The position numbers were made by a program, and so were the translations under genes. From contig MU006093.1 of NCBI GenBank assembly GCA_010093705.1, positions 1,296,849 through 1,360,848 on the forward strand: 64,000 nucleotides of DNA, written 5' to 3'. The notes beneath the pieces were generated by a model. That model saw only the letters and a program-made list of their open reading frames with translations. It was not told where the DNA came from and ran no database searches. Each line of letters opens with the position of its first letter. Position 1 is the stretch's first letter. Positions 1-12,522 of this stretch are shown in pieces. Origin of the DNA: Patellaria atrata CBS 101060 (taxonomy: Eukaryota; Ascomycota; Dothideomycetes; Patellariales; Patellariaceae).

Positions 1-235
1 ATCTTGTAATTTCTGCAGCGCTTACAAGGATTATCGTTAGTTTGTGACTTGATTCATATTGTATATTTAAAGTACAGTACAAGTTCGGGAGAATTACATA
101 CGGTCTCTGGGCTACTGCCCTATTTCAAATCATAAGTGATCACGGTTATTAATGAGCAGATGGATATCTGCAATTACGATCTGGAAGGACCAGATTCTCA
201 CTCTATCAGTATACATGTACTTTTCTATCTGGTCT

Positions 236-1560
236 TTAATCCAGTCCTTGAAAAGCCATAACATGTCGACCCCCACTCTTATCTCTGCCTTTGTTACGCT
301 TTCTCTTTTTCCTTTTCCGCTTTGTTGATTCCCTTTCTGAGCTGTTGTCGTCGCTGTTGTCGCTATCGTCGCTATCCGAGTCGGCCTCTCTCTTAGCGGT
401 ATCGGTTCCATCGAGTTCTTGACCTTCATCACCAATGGCCTCATGCCATACTTTTATTACCTGTCCCCCCCCACTAATCATCCTGCCACCAACGTCAAAT
501 CCGAGAGCGATTACACCCTCCGCTTCATCATGCCTAACACCTCCGATAACTTTGTTCATACCGAGTTTCACGAATCGTATCTCTCCCCCTCCCCCTCCAA
601 CAGCAACTGTCTTACCCCTTGGGCCAATATTCTCCGGTAAGAGAGTTAGCGCATCCAAGCTATCGCCGCCACCAGCTCCACGATATACTATAATCCGTTC
701 ATCCTGATCATCCCATACACCACGCTCCCATAAGGTTAAAACCCCACCATCTCCTCCCGCTAGAATCTTTTCCCCACGACTAGTTCCTTTAGCTGGGAGG
801 CCTCCGACGTATAGAGAACTTAACAACTCCTCTTCCTGGTCTTCACTTCGAACCAGAACCCCACGTCGCAGATCCGTAACCGCTAAGGTGGTGCCTCCTG
901 TTGACACCCATTGCTTGCTGAATCCACTGGTGCTTGTATCAGAGGGTGGAAGAGGTGTTAGAGAAGAGATATAATCGTCGTGCGGATGATATGTCTGTTG
1001 TGACCTCGCGCTTTTGAATGTATTGTCTACGCGAAGATCATAGAGATACAAAGCTGAAGAATCGGTGGCTAGAAGGAGGGTTTGAGGAGAAAGGCAATGA
1101 ATCAAAGAAGGGACGTCTAAATCTCCAGTTGCGCTGCAAGAGTTAGTAAGAGTAATTATATATACTTATGAGCTACATACGCGTCAATTGGCACGGCTAC
1201 CTTGCTTGCAACTTGGCCAGTTTCTGAGCTTGCTGCTTTCACAATTCCATCTGTCCCTGCTGAATATAGTGTCTCTCCGTCAATGCCAAAAGCTAATGAC
1301 CGACAACTGCCTTTATGTCTTCTCGTCCGCCATCCTGTCTCTATCTGTCCACAACCATTCTCTGAAGCTGATTTTCCGTCATTGCTGATCCCGTCATCGC
1401 TATCACCTACGGGCGGTAGTCGGAAGGTTTGTACATGACCTGCGGCAAGACCAATGGCAAGAAGTGGCTCACGAGGATGGAGGATCTGAGTAAAGAGATC
1501 GGAGGTCAATTGCAAGGTGCAGATTGTGTCGAACATTGGAGTTTGTTGCTGGAGCTGCAT
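236..1560 (-). CDS. JIP5: WD40-repeat protein JIP5 (ribosome biogenesis)
   Basis: Two exons, 1181-1560 and 236-1133, joined across a 47-nt intron (GTATGT...TTGCAG), close in frame to give 425 residues. The protein is a WD40 propeller: an early strand pair reads [21 protein letters not shown]-like, and later blades contain [23 protein letters not shown] and [12 protein letters not shown]. It ends in an acidic-serine stretch, then a Lys/Arg block (KRKRKKRKR) of nuclear/nucleolar type and a terminal FQGLD, the usual layout of fungal JIP5 proteins. Yeast Jip5 is a nucleolar WD protein linked to large-subunit ribosome assembly; that role is from the family. The start at 1560 is the only ATG ahead of the first blade. 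Family call is firm, exact intron likely. Confidence 0.85.
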
Positions 1561-1849
1561 AATTTAGTGTCCCTCTGCCCTTATCTAGTTTAGGTGCACC
1601 ATCACCAGCATGAAACAACTTTCGTGGTCACGTGAAATTCTCGTAAAGACTACAAAAGTCGCGTGTCTGAATGATAGCTTATGTGTAGTTTAATACTATT
1701 TCATCATTGTTTCAAAGTACATGATCAGGTAATAATTCTTTGTCGAACATCGCAGTATGTAGTTCTACTTTATGGTAGAATGAGCGGATAGAGCTAGTAC
1801 AGTAGAGTGGACGCGACGCGAAACAATATGACAACCATCAAGATCTTCA

Positions 1850-3949
1850 TCAAATCACGATACTGCCCAGAGTATCAACTACGACCCGGAGGAATGCTTG
1901 CTGAAGAAGAGCACCGATAGTAGGATCCGTTTGATCAACGGTATCAGGAAGTCCAAAGGCGGACATTCCTTCAACACAGGCTTTTGTAGCAGAGTAATAC
2001 TTGCTCCCCATATTCATACGGACTCTCTGAAGAAGCCCATCATTCTCGGAAAAGATGATCTCGTGAATTTGTTTAGATGATACGGTATTACCGTCACTTC
2101 CGGCTGTTTCATGAACAAGTGAGCTTGGCTGATAGGCAGTAAACAGTTTTTCGGCGGGTTCCCAAAGCGCAATCTCCATAAGAACGATACCTAGGCCATA
2201 GATATCATAACTTTTACGAAAGCGATTGCCATCGACATACTCAGGATGGCTATAAACAGCCCAATCTTGGGATAATGGGGGCCCCGTAGTGGGACAACCA
2301 CTCTCATCGAGCCTTGCATATTCGAGACCACTCAAGTACATATTTCCTAGACTGTCGTCGTTCGCAGTCAGCTTAAGGAAGAGTACACTGGCACTTCGAA
2401 GTCCTTTGTGAAGCCAATTCACCGCATGCAATGAAGATATGCAAGCTGCCAGATCTTGAGCCAGCTGGAAGCGGATCGCAATAGGTGGCTTCCGTCCTTT
2501 TTCAAGTACCCAAAGTAGGGACTGTAACTCATGGGTCTCAGGCCATGGATCGCCAGATGTATGAATGAGTCCGAATGCAGGATTCTTCCCTTTTCTAATT
2601 AAGTATCCGAGACAATAAGGCAGACGGAACTCTTTAGGCTTGAATTTGGTTTGCAGTAGAGCTACCAACCTTTCGACAGCTCTTACCAATCTGGGATCCG
2701 GTCCAGCACGGAGAATTCCATTACCCTCATCGTTAAACATAATTTTGAAGCTCTTCCATTCTACCCAGAGTTTTTTTCCTCGGAGTGCTCCGATTGTTCG
2801 GGTTCCACGATCTTCATCGTCCCCCAGTTCTAAAGCCTGGATATCCTCAAGAGCTAAATGTTTACTTTCGAATTTGGTAGAGCTTTGGTCTTTCTGGCTC
2901 TTAGCTACGATGATGCTGAACCGTGTCAATCGCTGGAGTAATGATTCTGGTCCAGTATGCAATGCTTCCGTACCTCCACTTGATTCACGAGCCACAAGGG
3001 TTGTACCTTGCGAATCAAAACTTGTCCTGGAATCAGTGGATTGAGCTCTAGGCTTCTGCATAGCTTCCAAAAGATTTTCCATGCCCTGTACAGTGGTAGT
3101 CAGTTGCAACATCGCGAGCCATGTCTCCCGTGTTGTTTCTAGGAGGATTTCCATCTGTGTATCACCAAGGGTTGTATGGAGGAAGTCCGTAAGTTCAGTA
3201 AGACGCTCAACATGCCTCATTGCTCCATCTCTATCTATCAGAGCCCATCTTAATCGTTTTGGTTGCTTCGAAATATCTTGTATCCCCTGAGCTACTTTGA
3301 CGAGGGTATTAAAGCCACGCGGGTAGCTCCGCCTCTCGGGAGGGATATCTTGAGATCGAAGGACGTGGGCAAATCTCTCTAGGTCGATGTCCTCGATTAC
3401 ACTTTTAGTCCGGAATTTGTTCAAGATATTCTTGGATTTCTCGCTATGAGGCTGACGATGATCATGTGAAGTGATTGGCGGAGATGCCGTAATGTCTGGT
3501 AACCTTACAGTAGGCTCCTCTCCGCTCTCGACGGGTATTCTCTGTGCTGGGTCCTTGGGCCCTTCTGCGCCTATACTGTCGTACCTTAAACTCACTTCTT
3601 TAAGAGCTTTAAGAATGCTTTGTATCTCACTTAGTACACCAAATATCAGGGCTTTGTTGTACTTCAACTTCCGGTCGTATTCATTGTGTTTTTCCGGATC
3701 GGTGAGGCCAGCTGCATCTCCCCAGTCGAGTATCTTGCTAAATTGTATAGCTAGATTGATTCTGAGCACGCCGCACTCCTCGTCCATCTGAATAGCTGAT
3801 AGGAACCGTGCATAACCTAATCAAATATTAGTAGTCACACGGATCTATATATCTTCACGGGGCAGACCTTTCTTGATTCCACTAAATACCTGGATAGCCA
3901 GTGACGCTGCCCCAATCGTCAAAGCGGGTAGAGCGAATGGATCCCCCAT
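1850..3949 (-). CDS. HeLo-domain protein with C-terminal pseudokinase
   Basis: Two exons, 3868-3949 and 1850-3816, with a 51-nt intron, give 682 residues. The N-terminus (MGDPFALPALTIGAASLAIQ, then YARFLSAIQMDEECGVL and FSKILDWGDAAGL) matches the HeLo domain of HET-S-like fungal cell-death proteins, a helical bundle that can attack membranes. After a linker, residues from about 375 form a kinase-like fold: VEWK strand, a helix ending SSLHAVNWLHKGLRSASVLF-like in place of the HRDLKxxN loop, LSGLEYAR in place of DFG, and HPEYV in place of APE. The catalytic Asp of HRD and the Asp-Phe-Gly are both missing, so catalysis is unlikely. It is divergent from the kinase at 5208. Many Pezizomycotina carry this architecture; a role in cell death or self/non-self recognition is inference. 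Confidence 0.82.
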
Positions 3950-5207
3950 GGTCGCTTTTGAAGGAAGTGTTCTTGTGAATGCTATGGGGAGTATCTCGAG
4001 GTGTGGAGGGATAGCGTACGATACATCTCATGAGCGGGGCGAAGCCTATATGTTCTTCTCTTCAGCCTTATCATATAAGAACCTCCTTGACAGCGCCCAA
4101 ATATCGCCTCAGTCTCCGATGACACTACCCATTGGTAACTATCTACATCCACTACCAAATTTCTATACTCAATCTCAAAGTGTCACCAATTTAACCCTAC
4201 AATCGATGAATCTCTAGCGTCTCTCTATTCATGGTTCGCAACAGCTAATTTCAAAACGATCGACCCGCAGATCTCACAACTACTACAGGCGTAATATTTC
4301 GGTTTTGAAACGTAAAATACCGCCGTGTTTTTCTCACTCGCCTACGGGCATGCAAATGTCTTCAGCTTGCTTCAAGCCACAAAAGCTGCAATCAAACTAT
4401 TGCATATATTCGTTCAGGCCTTACTGTGCCTACTTATTCGACATCAGTTGACGAATCAAATACACATCAATTATGGTTCGGTGCTGCCGGTGAAGAATTC
4501 TTTGCTTCTTTCTAGCTCCCTCCGGCGCTAAAACCTACGGCGGATTCGATATTCGCCAACCAAGATCAATATTCGTAGGTTTGCTATCTGATCTCATTTG
4601 AAAGAGGCTCTTCTACATATGCGGCTGCTTGAGTCTCCTGTTAAGATTGTGTACACTTTCTAATCCGTGCCACGCATATCTCTGCTGGGAGCCCCTCGCG
4701 TCGGTTTCTTTCAGTATCACTTGAAATTTCCGACTGGAAGAACTTTGTCTTGAAATTCTTTTAATAATTATGCAATATTAAATCAGATTTTCATGTACCC
4801 TCTCTGGCCTCAATATTATTAGCTGAATCTTGCGCTTTTCGTCTGGTAAGGACGCGGAAGGATTGGCATAATTTTTTGCCCAGAATCTCTGACTGACATA
4901 CTTTTAACTACAGTGACTCAGATGGTCATTTCATCGAAACTGAGTATCTCATCTCTCTATCACCGCATCGGCATTCCCTAGTTCCTACGCATCTTGTACG
5001 AAAAATTGTATGCTGGCAAATGCTACTTCGCATGAGATCACAATAATCTTTCTTGTTCAGTCGAAGCTCTTCTCCAATTTAAAACGTAGAAAAGGTTATC
5101 GACACCCCTATGGAAGAGGAGAATGCGTGTTTTTTGCGGCCATTGTCCTTTCTTGTTTGCCAATTTGGATTTCCTTCAAGTACACATTTGTTCATCGATT
5201 TAAATAC
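3950..5207. other. Shared upstream region of the HeLo-pseudokinase and kinase genes
   Basis: This 1.26-kb gap separates two divergently transcribed genes, so it must hold both promoters. Short ORFs (3873-4217, 4325-4531) show no recognisable protein and are not supported. The kinase frame stays open upstream of its chosen ATG to 5010, so part of 5010-5207 could be coding. Confidence 0.5.
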
Positions 5208-7136
5208 ATGGCGTCAAGACATCATCCTCTCAGCCAAGCAGGCCTCTTCTCCGAACCATCCATGCTTGGGTCCCTCGGGATAGAAAATGCTGAGGATATG
5301 GTGACCGCTGTACGCGAGCCTGAACGCCAGAATGGATTCGAAACTTCGACTCACTCATTCCGTAGGCAGAGTGGTTGCGCGTTTCCGTCGAACAAGAGCT
5401 TGCCTTCATTTATCCGAGAGCGCCCAAAATTATTTTGGCCCAAAAACAATCAGGAGATCAGTCCAGACGAACTTCTTGAGCATTCAGATGCCCTAAGCCC
5501 GCTCATATATCGAGATAACCTTTCGAGACCCCCATCAAATGCAACTGTACACGCCGCAGCTTGCGATGATGGCAATGGCAACGAAGATACTCTGGCTGTT
5601 AAGATTACGTACATGGATGGCTCACCCCGTGAGAGAGCAGAGAAGGAAATCTCCATTTTGAAGAGTTTGAATCATTGTCATATCATCGCGTTTGTTGGGT
5701 CGTATATCACAGATGAGCAATTTGCGATCCTCCTATACCCGGTCGCAAAGTATAATCTCTGGGACTTTATGAGGGCAGTCTCGCATTACAACCAGGGTCC
5801 ACTTACTACCAACAATATCCCCCATAAAAACGTGGAGAGCTTGAAGTCATACTTTGCTTGTTTATGTCAGGCGCTACTATACTTACATAATTTGCCGAAT
5901 CCTATAAGACACCGAGACATCAAGCCTGAAAATATTTTAGTCGATCAGTTTGGTACCGTTATCCTCACCGATTTCGACATTTCCAAAGAGTACCCAAAAG
6001 GGCATACAATAACCACCGGTCAAACAAGGTGTACGGTTGAGTACGCCGCTCCGGAAGTTGTGAGCGGTCGGGACCGTGATGAAAAGTCCGATATCTTTTC
6101 TTTAGGTTGTGTTTTCCTGGAGATGATAACCGTTATACTAGGAGAGAATTTCTTCAACCTTCATCAAATGATCAAGAGCGCGAATGAAGATCGAAATATT
6201 CGTATCCAGTATCACAAAAAGCGATCAGAAGTACAGCAGTGGATCAATCATCTCAAAAAGAATTTTTCAGGTGTTTTGGGAGGAGAGCATCACGTCGACA
6301 AACCATTCTGTCATGAACGAGATAAAACTAGGCAGGATGTATTCCACCCAAGTGTGTTAGATACTATTTCGGCGATGATGTCACCAATCCCTTCCGTACG
6401 CCCGGGACTAATGGATATGTGGCATGTCTTCAAAAATATTGGCAAGAGATGTGAACATTGCCGCCCTGAAGTATGGTGGTATCTTACGTTTGCATTAGAG
6501 ACTCTAATCCTGTTTATAGGAAAGCGTTACCTTATCAGTACCTCAGTCCATTTACTCCGGTCCAAAAGATGCTCCACCGTCGAACTTCGAACGTATGGAA
6601 CCTAAAACACAAAACAAAGAACTTGATCCCTTGAGATCCAATGCTGAAATTAGCAGTTCCAAAATGGGAGTTAATGGAAATTTAGATAAGAACAATAGGC
6701 ATACCGCTGGCTCCGGTCGGCAAGAGCCCAAGATTAGGATCTACAATTTACTCAAAAAAGGAACCCCCGTTCAATATGTTAATCATGCAACAGAGATACC
6801 TGGTAGAAGTCGCATAGTATTCTACAGTCCAAGAGATAAAACGTCTCACCCTAGACTGATTTCCAAATCTGAAGTCTCTAGTGAGTATTAATACGCTAGT
6901 TTCCCGCATTTCTCACTAAGAGTTATTTAGACTATGAAGGTGTAATACTGCTACTACCACATGGCAACGGCGTAAAATATCAGATCTTAGATGGTAATGT
7001 CAATTTGTGGAAATCCCTCAAATGGCACACAAACATCATGCGTGGCTTGGGTCTGGTCAGTCATATGTTCTTAGAAGGGCACTATCCAGAGCGTCTTCAT
7101 CTTAAAGGCGGTGACCCGGTCTTGACTGATACCTAA
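5208..7136 (+). CDS. Serine/threonine protein kinase with unknown C-terminal domain
   Basis: Three exons, 5208-6470, 6520-6880 and 6931-7136, with 49- and 50-nt introns, give 609 residues. The kinase domain spans about residues 105-395: beta-3 Lys in LAVKI (about 132), Glu in the C helix, HRDIKPEN (about 235-242), TDFDIS where DFG is normal (about 255-257), a TRCTVEYAAPE activation/APE segment and SDIFSLGCVFLEM. Thus all main catalytic residues are present except the DFG glycine, which is Asp. The C-terminal 200 residues, including KIRIYNLLKKGTPVQYVNHA, match nothing I can name. The start at 5208 (MASRHH) is preferred; the frame is open to an earlier ATG at 5010, which would add a hydrophobic 66-residue leader. 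It converges on the patatin gene 129 bp away and is divergent from the HeLo pseudokinase. Confidence 0.85.
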
Positions 7137-7264
7137 TAAAACGAATGTGCTATTCACGTGCTATCTGTAAAGAATTGCATAGGAGGTGCTTTCCACACCC
7201 CCCTTCGATTGAGTCAAATTTTGGGGATCCGTCATTATAGCTTGGAATGGAACAGTTATTGGAG

Positions 7265-9100
7265 CTATCTATTTGGGTATGTGCGAAAGGATGCCAACCC
7301 ACGCTTTCCTGCAAAAGCGCGAGTGTCGGGATATTCAGCTTTATGTTGTAGGAGTAGATGATCCGCAAAGTCATCTCGATCTCCAAGGTCTCCGGCATCC
7401 CTCCCCACTTCTTGACACAAGGTACAACTATACCGAACGCCTAATGCAAATCGCTCCCACTGCGGAGTTCTGGCCCTCTGATGTCTATATTGTACGATCA
7501 GGGAAGCACACGACTCTATATTGACCCGTACGTCGTCCCTTTTACAATACTCTGTGGTAGCCTCTCTGATTAGTCTGATGGTTTTCTCAGCATCGATTCC
7601 TGGCGCTGTGTCGATACTATTCATCCACGGAGTATCTGGATCCAACCTTATATAACGATATCTATCATGGCCAGTGCCTTGTCCGAGGCTCAGTTTCTTG
7701 TCAACTAACTTTTGCTCCCAGTCATGACGCGTAGCAGCCTTCGAAGGGATCAAGCCCGATCGTCTACTTCCGCAACCTATACTGACAATCCCGTACATTG
7801 GAGAGACGTTTCTTTTAGGCATCGGATGCATGGCATCAATCTCCCTATACATCTCCATAGCGGGATTTGTCATCCAACTCGAGCCGTCGTAGAACTTTCT
7901 GTTCCCAATTCGTACTGACCTGAAATATTTCGGAGAAGCTGCGGTCACCTGACATAGCGACTTTAAGGGAGTAGGTTCGCATTCCGTGGCTGTATTTCTG
8001 TTGAACGAGGTAACATTCACAGGTTTGAACTCGTAGGAACGAAACAGATGTGGTCGCCAAACACCCTGTTTCCGATCTACCTCCATAGCTAGGACGATCC
8101 TATGCAGACCGTGAGCTTTTGTTTATCCCAATAAGTGTCTATACCTTACGTTTTGCATTTATTTCGATCTGACCCCAGGTTTAAGAGTTCATTAGGTTTG
8201 CCGAAGTTTCCCAGATCATCAGAAAATATAGATTTTAACAGTGCATTATCGAGAGCATTGTTGAACCTTTTGCGCACACTTAACATCCGGCTAGACCGTT
8301 TTGCGTTGATCGCCATCTCTCGGCATAATTTCTCGTATCTTTGGATCGCTCCACTAACTGGAAGCTGCAGTCTGCCTAACATAACGGCAATGATGCTTTT
8401 AAAGTCAGTCAATGCTCACCGACCGACAAAATCACTTACCCGCTCATACTCGTTCCTCCTATGTAGTCGAAATAATGACACGGTAAGAATCTTTCATGGT
8501 TAACCATGTCATCGGAAGTTAGTATTCCATTCCGGGATTCAGAGATGACATCTGTAGCCTCTACGAACGGTGAAGCGTCGCTTGATCTTACGCTCTCATC
8601 GATTTCTAATTCCTTTTTGACTACTTCGATCATCAGTTGTTCGAGGATATACAATGAAGCAAGCCCGCGGACCCCTCCCCCATCTATTTGGTAATCAGTC
8701 ACAATCTTTTCTGGGAGTAGTGTGGAGAGCTACCTAAACTCAGAACCATCTGCCTCAGCCAGCAGTTCGGTACGAATTTCTTCCTCTCCTGGACATTGAA
8801 GACAGTTCGATGGATTGTCTCCGTCGGTAACTTGACACTGGGGAATTGCGAGACTCCGGGATCGCTCCCATCGCTAGAGGAGAATGTAGATGATTTTGAG
8901 CTGAGTCCGGTTTGTGAGAGAACAGCATCTTGGGATGTCGACGTTGCTGATGCTGACCTTAAGGAAAACCGTGACCTGGGAGAAAAGTGTGGTATTAGAG
9001 ATATTGACGGACTCTCGTGGCGCAATGGATCAGATATAGGCCGGACAGAAGAATCCAGACTTTCCATTGTTAAAAGTAATGAACTTTGCTTGTCAAACAT
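7265..9100 (-). CDS. Patatin-like phospholipase with C-terminal zinc-finger-like tail
   Basis: Four exons, 8734-9100, 8440-8683, 8150-8395 and 7265-8099, with introns of 50, 44 and 50 nt, close in frame to 563 residues. After a 115-residue Ser-rich disordered N-terminus come LDGGGVRGLASL (oxyanion loop, about 123-134), YIGGTSMSGIIAVMLG (nucleophile Ser about 201) and FYDGSSWMTNP (catalytic Asp about 357). These are the patatin acyl-hydrolase dyad and oxyanion motifs. The usual GTSTGG is GTSMSG here, so the last Gly of GxSxG is Ser. Near the C-terminus CTLC followed by DHLLLQH gives a C2H2-like Cys2-His2 set. Patatins hydrolyse lipid acyl chains; in fungi they also occur as effector domains of NLR-like immune receptors. 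No NACHT/NB-ARC or repeat domain is present here, so it is a stand-alone enzyme. Confidence 0.85.
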
Positions 9101-12100
9101 TCAGACATGAGAGTAACTGGACTGAGAATGGAAAAGGGCGAACTGCCGCGGAGGCGCGCATATAGGTAATACCCCCTTGAGTCCAAGGCTCACTGAGAAC
9201 CGCTTACGCGCTGTAACATGGCGAAAGAGGATATCCTTAAGTTGGTCCACCCTTTAGGCAAGTCTCCCACGTAGATTTTCATGCGACACTTCCGGTTGCG
9301 GCTGAATGACGCCCTCAGACATCCATGACTGCAGTGTCTAGGTCGAAGCATCAGAGACACTGGGAGGCAGTTCTCCAGGATAGATATGTGATTCGATGGG
9401 AGCACATCTAACTCTTATGGTGGCTTTTTGGGACGTTCAGCAGATCACAGAGAAGGCAACCGCTTGGAGATGACCTGCATATCCGGGAAACCGTTCGTCC
9501 TATTAAACACTCGTATAAGCGAACTGGTTATCGTCAGATCTACGAGCGGGATCTTACTGTATCATTCTAAAACTCAATAGGTAGCGATGATAATCATTTC
9601 AGGTCACACAAGGTAAATTGGATCAGCCACCACACGTATACTTCGGGACGGCTGCACACCAACGGGCACCACGAGAACGGTTATACTAAGCGATCATACC
9701 TCAATGCCTTGCCTTTTGATACCTGCTGAGGCATACTTTACTGCGAAATTTACAGGTTCACCGAAAACATAATGGAATATATTCGTTGACAAATCTCAAA
9801 AGTGCGCCTTCAGCCTCATTCAAACCTTGTTCAGCCTTGTCCAACCTTCCTGTAAAGTCGCACCGGTGATAGTACAAGGCTGAGTCTTTGTATGTGCAAA
9901 CAAGCACTCCTAGTCTACTCTACCAAACTCAAAAGAGATTGGATCTCTATTAGATTTCACTGGGTTTAAAATGGTTCATTTCAAATTCTTTACTTTGAAA
10001 CCCCAGTTTTGAGGCGTAGATAGGTCTAACACGTGGCTTATCCTTGGATCAGTATGGAAGATGGGGCTGACAGATCAAAGTCAAAGTCTCCTAACTATCT
10101 TCCTCTTGACAGATATCTGCCACGAGCACAGGAAAAGCCTGATCCTTTTCAGATCATATCGTATCATATGCATCTATTCAGAAATGCATTTTCTTTAGTT
10201 CCACTCTAGATTCCCCTTAGTTTATCATTTCCAGCCTAACTTTTTATGTAGTCTTTTGCTCTCCTAAAAGTGGCAGTCTCTTCAATGTATGTCCACTACA
10301 TATTTTGCACAGTTGCCTACTGGGCGGACGTATTCTTCACCGCGGATCATGCTTTATGGAATGTCCCACTATCAAAGTGCTGTACACTACTATCCTCCTG
10401 AGGTAATTGAGAGGAAAGTACAGTTTCTCGCTAAGATGTAAAGATCCGGGATGGATAATCTTGAGGCACTAGCTCTAGCTTCGAAACTTCGTGATACCCC
10501 TTTCCAATCCTTTCATGTACCTGACGTGGTTTGATCAAGTAGAACTTCTTATATCCCTATTCATTGCCTTGATAAACTGATTTACTCAAAATATTTTTAC
10601 CATCTTTCGAAGGTCACTGTCACTCCTGCAGTTTTGGCTCGCAAGTTTTGAGATACGTCTTGCTTGTTTATGGTCTTAATGCATAGTAACGTCATAAGAC
10701 CCCCCTGACCTTTTCTATTGTTATACCTATGATAATAGTGCCTCCGAGTTCTAAATGAGTTGTTTATGATTTTGACTATTAACAACTCTATCGTAGTGTT
10801 TAGGAACCCATCTTCATATTTAACGCATAATGACTCGTATTTTGTCTTTTACCCTTTGCGTTCATATATAACGGAACACTTATACATGGACCAACCTCAA
10901 ACATTTGTTAACTTGAAGGAAATATGGTTAGCATAGAAAGAAAGTTATTGCACAACCTATTTTAGTTCACATAGACATAAAGACTTTCCATAGCTTACCG
11001 CTTCGCTCATATTTAAATTTTAAGTTTCAAGTGTACCACTACGCTCCGCTATGTTCCCCATATAAATCATGCGAACTTCATGATCTCAGGAAGGTTCTGT
11101 TCCCATCTTACTATGCACAAATAGCACACAAAAAGTCTCTATCAGAGGTAAGCAATATGGACCACTCAAAAGTCCTCCTTTCCTTTTACAACACCACAAT
11201 ACTCAACTCATCCACGGGATTCCAGGGTACCATCTTTATCGATGGGCTCTCAAGGTCTTTTATACTGATTGTTTCTTCATTCGTCCTCTCCCAGTTTGTT
11301 GAAAGCTTAATCTATTCCTTCAGGAATGAGATACGGGACTACGAACTGCTATTTCAGGGCGCTGGAATCTTGGAATTTCCTGACCCGTTTAAATATTGAC
11401 TGCGCTGTTGTTCCCAGTATTAAAATTTCTTATGCGGGTGGTGTGAAGGGGGTGGCGTAGCTCGTTGGAAGGAAACTCACGGTGGTAGGGGATGTAGGTT
11501 TTAGTATCTAAAGGGCTTTGGGGATTAAAAATTCAGGAGGGCGATAAATTGAAAAGAGTTTGAGCACACTTCATCTCGATGCTTTCGTCAGTTCAGAGTA
11601 TTCGCCGCTGATTGTATGGATTGCACAGTATCTAGAAGGAGTCCTGGCTCTACTCTCTAATACATACAGAACTTTGCAAAATAACATGAGTGTCAGGTCA
11701 ATAAATTAAATAAAATAAAGAGTATCCGGAAGTTGCGTAAAAGAAAAAAAAACTGTGTATGTCTTCGACCTTCATCGTGAACTACTATTGTAGTATATAA
11801 CAAACGTACGGTTCTGGCAACCAATAACTAGCTAGGAATCCAGAATAGAGAATAATTCCGCTTGGAGATTTCGATCGCTCAAAGATTAATTCATGGGAAC
11901 AAGTGGAAAAGAGACCCGAATATCGTGTCACAAGAGAGTGGAACAGCGCTGGGTTACCATGGTTGCTTTGACCACACATATAAAGCTCAAAGTTGAATCG
12001 CTAACAACTATTAGCCTATACTTATAGAATAGGACGTACAGTCCTAGGCACTATGATTTTGACCACGGAAGCTTGATTGACAATCAAAACTTGGAAGAGC

Positions 12101-12189
12101 CATCTCATCAAATGTATAAACCTCTTCCTCCCAGCTTCCTCCGTATCTTCACGAAGAAAAAATATTCCTAAACTCATACATCGATCGCA
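9101..12189. other. Gene-poor stretch
   Basis: About 3.1 kb without a supported gene. The longest frame is 11031-11399 (+, 122 codons, a hydrophobic centre, no family recognised), which is within what chance gives. No terminal repeats, RNA gene or transposase-like frame was seen. It includes the upstream region of the patatin gene. Confidence 0.5.
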
Positions 12190-12522
12190 ATGGTTTCAAA
12201 TTCACGTTACTGCAACTCTTACTGCACCAAATACCACGGGGCACAATCGGAGACCATCCAAACACGGTCCATACAACCTGATCAAAATGACGTGTTCCAC
12301 CCTCGCCTCCAAATATACTTGGCCTACCTCGCCAATCTCAGAGTATTCCTCATCGCTACCCTATTCATGGTCGGATTGCTCTGTCTCGCCGGTTTCGTCT
12401 TCACAGAAATCTACTCTGCCGTGAGACCTTGCCTGCCGTCTGAGGCTCATCCTTTACTCTCGGTCCTGCTCCTCGGGGTGGCTGTGGTGTTCTGTGTTCA
12501 CTTTGTGCACCGGTATTTATGA
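12190..12522 (+). CDS. Possible small two-pass membrane protein
   Basis: A single frame of 110 residues starting MVSNSRYCNSYCTKYHG. Two hydrophobic segments are clear: VFLIATLFMVGLLCLAGFV (about residues 57-75) and PLLSVLLLGVAVVFCVHFV near the C-terminus, separated by a short loop with ...AVRPCLPSEAH. Third-position C use in the second half looks coding. No family recognised. A similar but shorter hydrophobic frame lies at about 13291-13443. It stands alone in a gene-poor stretch, so this is a tentative call. Confidence 0.3.
   Translation: MVSNSRYCNSYCTKYHGAQSETIQTRSIQPDQNDVFHPRLQIYLAYLANLRVFLIATLFMVGLLCLAGFVFTEIYSAVRPCLPSEAHPLLSVLLLGVAVVFCVHFVHRYL

Noticed and set aside
5010-5207. Longer N-terminus for the kinase with a membrane segment
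   Set aside because: The frame is open but the extra residues look unlike the polar start of such kinases, and the ATG at 5208 has a better context; left as an alternative.
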